Positions 8,547 to 16,380 of a DNA stretch of 38,608 nt are shown one piece after another. How positions within the stretch are numbered: the first letter of the stretch is position 1; every line of letters starts with the position of its first letter. Under the pieces are notes generated by a model. That model ran no database searches. It had not been told where the DNA came from and saw nothing but the letters and a program-made list of their open reading frames with translations. The position numbers were made by a program, and so were the translations under genes. Source of the DNA: Sphaerisporangium sp. (GTDB lineage: Bacteria; Actinomycetota; Actinomycetes; Streptosporangiales; Streptosporangiaceae); contig JAOPYI010000230.1 in the NCBI GenBank assembly GCA_025964675.1, positions 1 to 38,608 on the forward strand. The letters run 5' to 3'.

Positions 8547-9988
8547 TGGCACTCACCGGCCGTGCCGGGTTGATCACCGCGCTGGGCGCCGCCGGCGTGC
8601 TCTTCGCGCCGCGTCCCGGCTACGCCGTTCTCGGCCTGCTGATGTTGCTCGCGGCGCTCGTCGTGGTCGACCTGCTGCTCGCGGGGGGCGTCCGCCCGCT
8701 GCGGTTCCAGCGCGGCGGCGAGCGCCTCGTACGGCTGGGCGAGTCGGTCACGGTGGAGCTGATCGCGGAGAACCCCGGGCGCCGCCGCGTCCGGGGCACG
8801 CTGCGGGACGCGTGGCCTCCGTCGGCGGGTGCGGGCCCGCGTCACCTGCGGCTCGACGTCCCGGCGGGTGAGCGCCGCCGTCTCGTCACGACGCTCACGC
8901 CGTCGCGCCGGGGCGACCGCGAGGCCGTCACGATCACGGTGCGGTCGCTCGGGCCTCTCGGCCTCGCCGCCCGCCAGGGGTCCCACCGCGTGCCCTGGAC
9001 CGTACGGGTGCTGCCGCCGTTCCTCAGCCGCAAGCACCTGCCCGCGAAGCTGTCCAAGCTCCGCGAGCTGGAGGGCCGGCACCCGGCTCTCGTACGCGGT
9101 CAGGGCACGGAGTTCGACTCCCTGCGCGAGTACGTCGTGGGCGACGACGTGCGCTCGATCGACTGGCGCGCCTCGGCCCGGCGTGCGGACGTGGTGGTCA
9201 GGACCTGGCGCCCCGAGCGCGACCGGCGGGTGCTGATCGTGCTCGACACCGGCCGCACGGCAGCGGGCCGCGTCGGCACCTCCCCGATCCCCCTCCCCCC
9301 AGAACCGGACCGCCACGCCCCCGCCTCACTTCTCCCCCCGGCGGGCGAGCCAGACCGCCACCTCACCGCCTCGCGTCTCCCTCCGGCAGTCAGGCCGGCA
9401 CGCCCCGCGAACGCGATCCCCGCCGGGTGGCCGCGTCTCGACTGGTCGATGGACGCGGCCCTGCTGCTCTCCGCCCTCGCGACCCGCGCCGGGGACAGGG
9501 TCGACTTCCTGGCCCACGACCGTGCCGTACGGGCGTGGATGTCCGGCGGCTCGCGTACGGACTCACTGTCCGCGCTGGTCAACGTGATGGCCCCCATCGA
9601 GGCCGAGCTGGTCGAGGCCGACTCCGCGAGCATGGTGGCCGCCATCCTGGCCCGGGCCAAGCGGCGCTGCCTGGTGGTCCTGCTCACCGACCTGAACCCC
9701 GCGGCAATGGACGAGGGCCTGCTCCCGGTTCTCCCGCAGCTCGCCTCGCGCCACGTGGTGCTGGTGGCCGCCGTCGCCGATCCGCGCGTCGCCGAGATGG
9801 CGTCAGGCCGCGGCACCGCCGAGCAGGTCTACGACGCGGCGGCCGCCGAGCACCTGCGAGGGGAACGCGCGCGCCTCACGGCCCGGCTGCGCCGCCACGG
9901 CGCCGCGGTCGTGGACGCCCTCCCCGACGACCTCGCGCCCGCCCTGGCCGACGCCTACCTCGCGCTCAAGGCCGCCGGCCGGCTGTAG
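8546..9988 (+). CDS. DUF58 domain protein (vWA-like) with repeated insert
   Basis: A 480-residue DUF58 protein and probable client of the adjacent MoxR ATPase. Two hydrophobic helices at about 10-50 anchor it. An Ig-like region follows, and the DUF58 motif GTEFDSLREYVVGDD with DVRSIDWRASAR sits near residues 188-210. The following vWA-like strand VLIVLDTGRT carries DTGRT in place of a canonical DxSxS metal site. Between GRVG and PRLDWSMDAA lies a Pro/Arg/Ala-rich insert of about 45 residues containing a 15-residue tandem duplication. DUF58 proteins I know pass directly from one segment to the other. It ends the five-gene plus-strand chain and faces the propeller gene convergently across 90 bases. 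Confidence 0.92.
   Translation: MALTGRAGLITALGAAGVLFAPRPGYAVLGLLMLLAALVVVDLLLAGGVRPLRFQRGGERLVRLGESVTVELIAENPGRRRVRGTLRDAWPPSAGAGPRHLRLDVPAGERRRLVTTLTPSRRGDREAVTITVRSLGPLGLAARQGSHRVPWTVRVLPPFLSRKHLPAKLSKLRELEGRHPALVRGQGTEFDSLREYVVGDDVRSIDWRASARRADVVVRTWRPERDRRVLIVLDTGRTAAGRVGTSPIPLPPEPDRHAPASLLPPAGEPDRHLTASRLPPAVRPARPANAIPAGWPRLDWSMDAALLLSALATRAGDRVDFLAHDRAVRAWMSGGSRTDSLSALVNVMAPIEAELVEADSASMVAAILARAKRRCLVVLLTDLNPAAMDEGLLPVLPQLASRHVVLVAAVADPRVAEMASGRGTAEQVYDAAAAEHLRGERARLTARLRRHGAAVVDALPDDLAPALADAYLALKAAGRL
9302..9391 (+). repeat. 45-bp imperfect tandem duplication inside the DUF58 gene
   Basis: Units 9302-9346 and 9347-9391 match at 35 of 45 positions by hand alignment. They are in frame and encode EPDRHAPASLLPPAG and EPDRHLTASRLPPAV. 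The duplication makes up most of the extra linker in the vWA-like part of the protein. Confidence 0.85.
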
Positions 9989-10078
9989 GACGGCAGCCGG
10001 CGCACTGTAGGGCCTCTGAAGGCGCATGGTCCCGACATTCCTGCGAGGAGCGGAAGGAGCGGCCACCTGTTATCTGAC

Positions 10079-11077
10079 CTATCGAGCTGGGCCGACCGCG
10101 ATGCCGTACGGATTGGAACCGACCGGGATCGTCGCGACGATCTTGTTCGTACGTGGGTCGATCACCGAGACGTCGCCGTCGCCCTGGTTGACGACATAGA
10201 CGGCATCCTGCCCCACCGCGACCGCGAAGGGATCGGTGGTGCCGGGTGTGCCGTCCTTGATCGTCGCCACGACGCGCCGGGTGCGGGTGTCGACCACCGA
10301 CACCGTGGCCGTTCCGAGGCCGGCCACGTAAGCGTGCGTCCGGCCGGCCGCCACGCCGAAGGGCCCCTGGCCGACCGGCACGGTGGCCGTCACCCGGCGG
10401 GCGCTGGTGTCGATCACCGACACGTTCCCGGCGGCCTCGTTCGCGACGTAGCCAGACCTTCCGTCCGGGGTCACCGCCACGCTGACCGGGCCGGCCCCCA
10501 CCGGCACCGTCGCGACCAGCCGGCGAGCGCGAGTGTCGATCACCGACACGCTGTTCGACCCCTCGTCGGCCGTGTAGGCCATGTGACCGTCCGGGCTCAC
10601 CGCCACGCCGACCGGCTCCGACCCCGTCGGCACGGTCGCCGTCACCCGGCGGGCGCTGGTGTCGATGACTGACACGCTGTTCGATCCGCCGTTGGCGACA
10701 TAGGCGAACCGCCCGTCCGGGCTCACCGCCACATCCGTCGGCGCCCCGCCCACCGGTACGGCCGCCACCACTCGCCGCGTACGCGCGTCGACCATCGACA
10801 CGTCGCGGGAATGCTGGTCGGCGACGTAGACCATGTCGCCGTTGGGGCTGACCGCCACGCCTGACGGAGCGCGGCCGACCGGAACGGTCGCGATCACCTT
10901 CCTGGCACGCGTATCGAGCACCGACAGGGTGCCGTCGAACTGGTTGGTCACATAAATGAGCGATAGGGCCCCCCGGCCCCCGTCCGCCGCACGCACGGCG
11001 CCACCGGTCACAGCCAGCCCCGCCACCAGGACGAGGAAGCACAAAGCGATCAGCGTCTCTCGGGCCAGATGTCGCAT
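10079..11077 (-). CDS. Exported seven-repeat YVTN beta-propeller protein
   Basis: A 332-residue protein with a signal peptide (hydrophobic 8-28, then AVRAADGG) followed by seven repeats of about 42 residues. Each repeat has the pattern YVxN...VSVIDTxxRRVxATVPVGxxPxGVAVSPDG, together forming one closed seven-bladed propeller that fills the mature protein. No other domain, lipobox or membrane anchor is present, so it should be secreted or loosely wall-attached. YVTN propellers are binding scaffolds with no general enzymatic role. The gene starts 12 bases after the DyP peroxidase stop, so the two are almost certainly co-transcribed. A role as partner or substrate-presenting scaffold for the peroxidase is inference. 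Confidence 0.88.
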   Translation of the reverse strand: MRHLARETLIALCFLVLVAGLAVTGGAVRAADGGRGALSLIYVTNQFDGTLSVLDTRARKVIATVPVGRAPSGVAVSPNGDMVYVADQHSRDVSMVDARTRRVVAAVPVGGAPTDVAVSPDGRFAYVANGGSNSVSVIDTSARRVTATVPTGSEPVGVAVSPDGHMAYTADEGSNSVSVIDTRARRLVATVPVGAGPVSVAVTPDGRSGYVANEAAGNVSVIDTSARRVTATVPVGQGPFGVAAGRTHAYVAGLGTATVSVVDTRTRRVVATIKDGTPGTTDPFAVAVGQDAVYVVNQGDGDVSVIDPRTNKIVATIPVGSNPYGIAVGPAR

Positions 11078-11089
11078 CCGCTCCCCCGA

Positions 11090-12376
11090 TCAGGTCGCCA
11101 GCAGGCCGCTCGCGTAGTGGTCACGGTTGTTTCGCACGCCGGGCAGCACGAAGAAATAACCGCCGCCGAAGGGGCTGATGTACTCGACCAGAGGCTCGCT
11201 TTCCAACCGCGTCTGCATGGCGATGTAGGTGTGCAGTTCTCGCTGGAAACAGCAGAAGACATGCCCCATGTCGGCGACGCCGGCGGGGTCGAGCGTCCGG
11301 TCGAACTGGTAGCTGCGGCGCAGGATCGCACTGGTGGCGGCCGTCTCCGGCGTCTGCGGGTTGGCCAGGCGGATGTGCGCGTCCAACGGGGTGAGCCTGC
11401 CCTGGGGATCATTGGTGTACACCGGGTCCTGGCCCTCGTCGGTGCCGTACATGGGCGCGCCTGTGACCTTTCGGCGGCCGATGATCCTTTCCTGATGCCC
11501 GATCGCGACCTTGTTCCATTTCTCGATGAAGAAACGAACCATGCGGACGGCCTGGTACGTGCCGCCGGCGGCCCAGGCGGGCTCCTCCGTCCGCGGCTGC
11601 GCCCAGACCAGCTCGTTCATCTGCCGGGCGTCACCGGTGTCGGGATTGGCGATGCCGTCCTTGAAGCCGAGCATGTCGCGCGGGGTGCCGCTCGGACGGG
11701 GCGGGTTGACGAACCCGTCCGCCCGCCAGCGCGGCCGCAGGGCTCCGCTGGTGTGCGCCATGATGTCGACCAACGCGTGCGCCAGCACGTCCCTGTGGTC
11801 CGCGCACAGCTGCAGCAGCAGGTCGCCGTGGCATTCGGCCTCATCGAGATCGTCGTGCTCGAATGCCTCCATGGTCTTCAGCTGTACGGGCTTCCGGGAG
11901 GCGAGGCCGTACCGGTCATCGAACAGCGACGCGCCGACGGCGGCGGTGACGGTGAGGCCGTCGGGCACGACCGACGCGCCCAGGAGGTCGTTGTCCCGCG
12001 GAGAGATGTTCAGCGGCGCGCCACCCGAGGTGAGGAAGCGTGCGCGGTCGGTGAGAGCACGGAGCAGGTCGGCCAGCTCCCTGCGGTCCGCCACGGTCAC
12101 GTCGAACGAGACGAAGCCGGCGGTCGGCTGGGCCCGCGTCGGGGGCGGCCGGTCGATCCCTGCCTGATGAAACCCGTGGAATGGGAACGAACGGGAGTCG
12201 GCCGGATCTCCGTCCGTCACCGCCCGCGCGGCGCCCTCGGTCATCGTGCCGACGGCCAGGCCCGCCACCCCCAGGCCCATCGCCCCCTTGAGGAACGAGC
12301 GCCGCTGGACTCCGGCGCGCATCCCTCCGGCACCACCAGGCGCCCGTTCATCGTTACGCCCAAGGGAATCGCCCAT
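11090..12376 (-). CDS. Tat-exported DyP-type peroxidase (EfeB-like)
   Basis: Haem peroxidase of the dye-decolorising family, 428 residues. The N-terminus has a twin-arginine signal (RRSFLKG, Arg25-Arg26, then a hydrophobic stretch ending AARA), so it is folded with haem before export. Family residues present are the GxxDG motif GFKDG at 237-241 (catalytic Asp240), the proximal haem ligand His334 in DAHIRLANP, and distal Arg354 in ILRRSYQFD. RBS AAAGGGGGACGAA precedes the ATG. There are no efeU/efeO iron-uptake genes beside it, unlike classical efeUOB loci; the partner is the propeller gene 12 bases downstream. The substrate is unknown. An EfeB-like deferrochelatase role is possible but not supported by the neighbours. 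Confidence 0.93.
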   Translation of the reverse strand: MGDSLGRNDERAPGGAGGMRAGVQRRSFLKGAMGLGVAGLAVGTMTEGAARAVTDGDPADSRSFPFHGFHQAGIDRPPPTRAQPTAGFVSFDVTVADRRELADLLRALTDRARFLTSGGAPLNISPRDNDLLGASVVPDGLTVTAAVGASLFDDRYGLASRKPVQLKTMEAFEHDDLDEAECHGDLLLQLCADHRDVLAHALVDIMAHTSGALRPRWRADGFVNPPRPSGTPRDMLGFKDGIANPDTGDARQMNELVWAQPRTEEPAWAAGGTYQAVRMVRFFIEKWNKVAIGHQERIIGRRKVTGAPMYGTDEGQDPVYTNDPQGRLTPLDAHIRLANPQTPETAATSAILRRSYQFDRTLDPAGVADMGHVFCCFQRELHTYIAMQTRLESEPLVEYISPFGGGYFFVLPGVRNNRDHYASGLLAT

Positions 12377-12389
12377 TTCGTCCCCCTTT

Positions 12390-12418
12390 GATAGGACTTA
12401 TCCCACTTGCGGATTGTA
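12390..12418 (-). promoter_or_regulatory. Candidate promoter/operator of the DyP-propeller pair
   Basis: On the minus strand TACAAT (12418 down to 12413) is a plausible -10 box. Just downstream of it lies the imperfect dyad GATAAGTCCTATC (12402-12390), in the leader before the RBS. A repressor bound there could block transcription start. No good -35 was found, so the promoter part is weak. Confidence 0.35.
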
Positions 12419-12540
12419 TGTCCCGTTACCCTCTTTACCGTGGAGGCCCCCGCCCGGCAGGATCTCCTCTGCGCACGGCGATCTCCGTTGGGGGACAAAG
12501 GCCTGGCCCGCGACCGCTGCCACGTTTAGGATCTTTTCGC

Positions 12541-12549
12541 TGGTATACA
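12541..12549 (+). promoter_or_regulatory. Candidate extended -10 promoter for the PBP gene
   Basis: TGGTATACA combines an extended TGN with the near-consensus -10 hexamer TATACA, 29 bases before the ATG at 12578. There is no matching -35, as is common for extended -10 promoters. This would drive only the penicillin-binding protein gene. Confidence 0.4.
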
Positions 12550-12577
12550 TCTGTGGAAACCCGGCGGTGTCATAGGT

Positions 12578-14230
12578 ATGCGTGAGCGGTGGCCTCTCCT
12601 GATGATCGCCTTGGTCGTGGTGATCATCGCCTTTGGCGTGTACGCCATGGTGGCCGGTCCGGGCCCTGTGGAGGCTTCACCACAGTCGCGGCAGTCCCGA
12701 TCATCCGCCCCCAGGACCGAGGGGCTGCCACTCTCCCCGACGCCCACGCCTCCTTTCGCGCCGACCACGTCCCCCGTCGTGCCCACCGCGCCGTCCGTCG
12801 TGCCGACCGCCCCCGACGCCCCCACCGTGCAGGACACTCCCGAGCTCATCGCGGCGCGTTACTTCACCGCCTGGCAGGCCGGTGACTTCACCACCATGGC
12901 CGGCCTGGTGGCCGACGCTCCGGCTGACTTCGCCGACCGGCACCGGCGGTTCACCGCCGAGCTGCGCGTCTCGTCGCTCTCTCTCACCCCGGGCGCGCCG
13001 CGCCGCCAGGGCGGGGACGCGGCCGAGGTGCCCTTCCAGGGGGTACGAGAGGTCACGGGGCTGGGCCGGTGGCCGTTCTCCTCGGTCCTGCGCATGGCCC
13101 CTCGGAACGGGGCGTGGAAGGTGCTCTGGGGGCCGGAGACGCTGCACCCCTCCCTCAAGGACGGTGGGAGCCTGCGGCTGAAGGAGACCCAGGTCCCCCG
13201 GCCGGCCGCGCTCACCCGCGAGGGACTGCCTTTCCCTCCGGACAGCAGGGCGGGTGACTACTTCCCCGGTCTGGGCACCACGGCCGTCCACCTGACGCTG
13301 GAGGAGGTTCCCTCCGGCAAGGTGCTGCTCGCCTCCCCGACCCCGCCGCAGACGGGAACGCGGAGCACGATCTCCCAGCAGGTGCAGGCGGCCGCCGCCC
13401 GGGCACTGGACGGCGTGGGACGGCCCGCCGCGGTCGTCGCCCTGGACACGCAGACCGGCCAGCTGCGGGCGGTGGCGGACACGCTGGGCGGCAAGCGGGC
13501 GTTCAACGGCCTGTACCCGCCGGGTTCGGCGTTCAAGGTGGTGACCGCCGCCGCACTGCTCCGCACCGGCTTGAACGTGGATTCATCGGTCGCCTGCCCG
13601 GGCACCTACACCATCCCGAACGCCAGGAGTTTCACCAACGACGGGGGCGCCGATCACGGCGCCGTGACCCTCACCATGGCCTTCGCGTTCTCCTGCAACA
13701 CCACCTTCGTGCGGCAGGCCTACGAGCGGCTGCGTGACGACCGGCTGCGCGCCGAGGCCGCCGACCGGTTCGGATTCCGTGAGAAGCCCGGTCTGAGCTT
13801 CTGCCGGATCCGGCCGTACAACGACCTGAACGAGCTGGGCTCCGACGCCATCGGGCAGAACTCGGTGCAGGCGAGCCCGCTTTGCATGGCGGAGGTGGCC
13901 GCCGCGGTGGCGAGCGGTGTCTGGAAACCCGCGATCATGACGGACCGGCCCTCCGCGGACTCACCGCCCGAGGTACCTCTGGACGCAGGCGTGGTCACCG
14001 CCCTGCGCACGATGATGAACGCCGTGGTGACCCAGGGCACTGCCGCGAAGGCCGGCCTCCCTTCGGGTACCGCGGGCAAGACCGGCACCGCCGAGGTGAG
14101 CGGTGCGAAGTCTCACGCGTGGTTCATCGGCTACCGCGGCCCTCTGGCCTTCGCCGTGCTCGTGGAGAACGGCGGCACCGGCGGCAGCGTGGCGGCCCCG
14201 ATCGCCGCGAAGTTCCTAAAGGCGCTGTAG
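12578..14230 (+). CDS. Class B penicillin-binding protein with NTF2-like N-domain
   Basis: A 550-residue D,D-transpeptidase that cross-links peptidoglycan outside the membrane. One membrane helix (about 6-26) precedes a Pro/Thr-rich spacer (about 35-85). An NTF2/MecA-N-like domain (about 88-200, PELIAARYFTAWQAGDF to WKVLWGPETLHP) is followed by the transpeptidase. The catalytic motifs are complete: SxxK at Ser317-Lys320 (PPGSAFK), SCN at 372-374 and KTGT at 501-504. Only about 60 residues separate the NTF2-like and catalytic domains, so the PBP dimerisation domain typical of class B enzymes appears absent or very reduced. It is divergent from the DyP gene and convergent with the SpoIIM gene. 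MecA-N-type PBPs are often of low beta-lactam affinity, which cannot be judged here. Confidence 0.92.
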   Translation: MRERWPLLMIALVVVIIAFGVYAMVAGPGPVEASPQSRQSRSSAPRTEGLPLSPTPTPPFAPTTSPVVPTAPSVVPTAPDAPTVQDTPELIAARYFTAWQAGDFTTMAGLVADAPADFADRHRRFTAELRVSSLSLTPGAPRRQGGDAAEVPFQGVREVTGLGRWPFSSVLRMAPRNGAWKVLWGPETLHPSLKDGGSLRLKETQVPRPAALTREGLPFPPDSRAGDYFPGLGTTAVHLTLEEVPSGKVLLASPTPPQTGTRSTISQQVQAAAARALDGVGRPAAVVALDTQTGQLRAVADTLGGKRAFNGLYPPGSAFKVVTAAALLRTGLNVDSSVACPGTYTIPNARSFTNDGGADHGAVTLTMAFAFSCNTTFVRQAYERLRDDRLRAEAADRFGFREKPGLSFCRIRPYNDLNELGSDAIGQNSVQASPLCMAEVAAAVASGVWKPAIMTDRPSADSPPEVPLDAGVVTALRTMMNAVVTQGTAAKAGLPSGTAGKTGTAEVSGAKSHAWFIGYRGPLAFAVLVENGGTGGSVAAPIAAKFLKAL

Positions 14231-14267
14231 CGGTCACGGAGGGTCGAGACCGGCGGACCAGCGGTCG

Positions 14268-15257
14268 TCAGCTTGACGGGGCGATGTCCGGGGCGCGTTC
14301 GAGGTCGCCGGTCTCGCCGGCTCGCAGGGCGCGGCGGCCGAAGAACACGACGTACGCCAGGAACGCGACCTCGGCCATCACTCCGATGCCGATGCGCGCC
14401 CAAGTGGGCAACGAGGACGGGGTGACCATCGCCTCGATCAACCCGGACACCAGGAGGACCACCACCAGGCCGAGCGCGACGCTCATCACGGCCCGGCCCT
14501 GCTCGGCCAGCGCCTCTGTACGCTTCCTCGGCCCCGGGTCGATGGCCGTCCAGCCGAGGCGCATGCCGACGGCGGCGGCGAGGAAGACGGCCGTCAGCTC
14601 CAGCAGGCCGTGCGGGGTGATCAGGCCGAAGAAGACGTCGAGCCGGTCGCGCGAGGCCATGAGCCCGGCGGAGAGGCCGACGTTCTCGGCGTTCTGCCAG
14701 AGGATGTACGGGATGGGGATGCCGAGCAGCACGGACATCGCGATCACCTGCATCGACAGCCACGCGTTGTTGATCCACACCTGCCCGGCGAAGGCCCCGG
14801 CCGGATGGTCGGAGTAGTAGTCGGCGAAGTCGTGCTCCACGAGCTGCTTGATCTGCTGCGGGCCGGCGATGGCCGCCTGCACGTCGGGGTTTCTCGCGAC
14901 CCACACGCCGACCACCGCGGAGACCAGCAGGAAGACGGCCGCCGTGGTGGCCCACCACCACCGGGCGCGGTAGGCCACCACCGGGAACGAGACGGTGAAG
15001 AACCGGATGAACTCCCGCCAGGCGGGCGTGTGCGCCCCCGTCACCGCGGATCGCGCCCGCGCCACCAGGGCGGAGAGGCGGCCCACGAGGAGCTGGTCGG
15101 AGCCCGACCTGACGATGGACAGGTGGGTCGCGACGCGCTGGTAGAGGTCGACCATCTCGTCCACCTCGGGACCGCTCAGCGAACCGCGACGCCGTACCAG
15201 GGTCTCGAGCCGGTCCCACGTCGGCTTGTGCGCGGAGACAAACGCGTCGATGTCCAC
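14268..15257 (-). CDS. Stage II sporulation protein M (SpoIIM)-family membrane protein
   Basis: A 329-residue integral membrane protein. It opens with an N-terminal cytoplasmic region of about 110 residues (VDIDAFVSAHKPTWDRLE, then DLYQRVATHLS) followed by hydrophobic helices typical of SpoIIM, including WWWATTAAVFLLVSAVVG and the NAWLSMQVIAMSVLLGIP/TPHGLLELTAVFLAAAVG signatures. The GTG at 15257 was chosen because homology begins at VDIDAF and upstream codons run into the divergent gene. In Bacillus SpoIIM forms part of the DMP peptidoglycan-degrading complex in engulfment. Actinobacterial homologues sit with RDD, DUF58 and MoxR genes and their role is not settled. It is divergent from the RDD gene with only 39 bases between starts. 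Confidence 0.9.
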   Translation of the reverse strand: MDIDAFVSAHKPTWDRLETLVRRRGSLSGPEVDEMVDLYQRVATHLSIVRSGSDQLLVGRLSALVARARSAVTGAHTPAWREFIRFFTVSFPVVAYRARWWWATTAAVFLLVSAVVGVWVARNPDVQAAIAGPQQIKQLVEHDFADYYSDHPAGAFAGQVWINNAWLSMQVIAMSVLLGIPIPYILWQNAENVGLSAGLMASRDRLDVFFGLITPHGLLELTAVFLAAAVGMRLGWTAIDPGPRKRTEALAEQGRAVMSVALGLVVVLLVSGLIEAMVTPSSLPTWARIGIGVMAEVAFLAYVVFFGRRALRAGETGDLERAPDIAPSS

Positions 15258-15296
15258 GCACGAAAGCCTATTGGCCCGATGGATAGGGTGGGGTAC

Positions 15297-16229
15297 GTGG
15301 CAGATGTCGTGACCGGCGAGGCCGTCGTCGTCGAGGTACGGGTGGCACAGCTTCCGAGCCGCGCCCTGGCCCTGGTGATCGACATGGTGCTCCAGTTCCT
15401 GGCCATCCTCGGGCTGAGCGTGCTGCTGGGCATGCTCACGTCCGTAGCCGAGGAAGCGGTCGCGGTGACGCTGACGATCCTGCTCAGCGCGCTCGTCATC
15501 GTGGGATACCCCGTGATCTTCGAGACGCTCAGCCGGGGTCGCAGCCTCGGCAAACTGGCCATGGGGCTGCGGGTCGTCAGCGACGACGGCGGCCCCGAGC
15601 GGTTCAGGCAGGCGCTGTTCCGGGGCCTGGCCGGGCTGCTGGAGTTCTGGATGTTCTTCGGCGCCCCCGCGCTGATCAGCTCGCTGATCTCCGCTCAGGG
15701 CAAGCGCCTCGGCGACATCTTCGCGGGGACCATCGTGATCTCCGAGCGGGCCCCCCGCCAGGCGCCGCCGCCCCAGATGCCCGCCCCGCTCGCCGCCTGG
15801 GCGGCGACGCTCGAGCTCTCCCGGCTGCCCGAGGACCTCGCGGCCACGGCCAGGCAGTACCTTTCGCGCTGGCACCAGCTCTCCCCCGCCGTCCAGCACG
15901 ACATGGGGGTGCGCATCGCTACCCAGTTCGCGTCCTTCGTCTCACCGCCGCCTCCACCCGCCGCGCCGCCGTACGCCTATATCGCCGCCGTGCTGGCCGA
16001 GCGCCGCCGCCGCACGGAGGTTCGGCTCGCGCGCCAGATGCGGCAGCGACCTTCACCGTACGGGCCGGTCCATCCCCCGCCGTACGGACCGGTTCCGCTG
16101 CCGCCGGCCGGTGCCTTCAGGCCGCCGCCTCCCAGCGGGCAGCCCGTCATCCTTCCTCCGCCAGCCGTTTCGGCGGTCTCACCAGGGCGGTCGCAGGTGA
16201 CGGCCGGAGGCTTCATCCCTCCCGCGTAG
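15297..16229 (+). CDS. RDD family membrane protein
   Basis: A 310-residue protein. The RDD domain fills the first half, with the opening Arg-Ala...Asp pattern (LPSRALALVIDMVLQF), at least three hydrophobic helices and SRGRSLGKLAMGLRVV between helices, as in this family. The C-terminal part (about 160-310) is a cytoplasmic helical region followed by a proline-rich tail. The GTG at 15297 is preferred because GGGTGGGG lies at ideal spacing; an ATG at 15279 would add six residues. RDD proteins are poorly characterised, and some act as ion exchangers. The divergent SpoIIM partner and the MoxR/DUF58 genes about 5 kb away point to the same envelope module. Confidence 0.88.
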   Translation: MADVVTGEAVVVEVRVAQLPSRALALVIDMVLQFLAILGLSVLLGMLTSVAEEAVAVTLTILLSALVIVGYPVIFETLSRGRSLGKLAMGLRVVSDDGGPERFRQALFRGLAGLLEFWMFFGAPALISSLISAQGKRLGDIFAGTIVISERAPRQAPPPQMPAPLAAWAATLELSRLPEDLAATARQYLSRWHQLSPAVQHDMGVRIATQFASFVSPPPPPAAPPYAYIAAVLAERRRRTEVRLARQMRQRPSPYGPVHPPPYGPVPLPPAGAFRPPPPSGQPVILPPPAVSAVSPGRSQVTAGGFIPPA

Positions 16230-16281
16230 ATTTTCGGCAAGCCGACGCATACATACGGCAAGCAGGGGCACTGAGCGGTTC

Positions 16282-16308
16282 AGCGGGCTACTGGGGCATT
16301 AGCCCGCT
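16282..16308. terminator. Hairpin after the RDD gene
   Basis: A perfect 9-bp inverted repeat, AGCGGGCTA (16282-16290) and TAGCCCGCT (16300-16308), encloses a 9-base loop, 53 bases after the RDD stop. There is no U-tract, as is common for actinobacterial terminators. It lies between convergent transcription units and could act on both strands. Confidence 0.6.
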
Positions 16309-16318
16309 ACGTGGGAAC

Positions 16319-16363
16319 GGGTATGGCCGGGCGCGAGAGGGAGAGGTCGCGTCGGCCATACCC
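16319..16363. terminator. Long two-part hairpin
   Basis: Arms GGGTATGGCCG (16319-16329) and CGGCCATACCC (16353-16363) are perfectly complementary over 11 bp. An inner 5-bp stem, CGCGA/TCGCG (16332-16336 with 16347-16351), continues the helix around a purine loop. It sits 17 bases downstream of the stop of the permease remnant on the minus strand and is probably that gene's old terminator, now serving the SAH hydrolase operon. Confidence 0.65.
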
Positions 16364-16380
16364 ACCCACAACACCATCTC

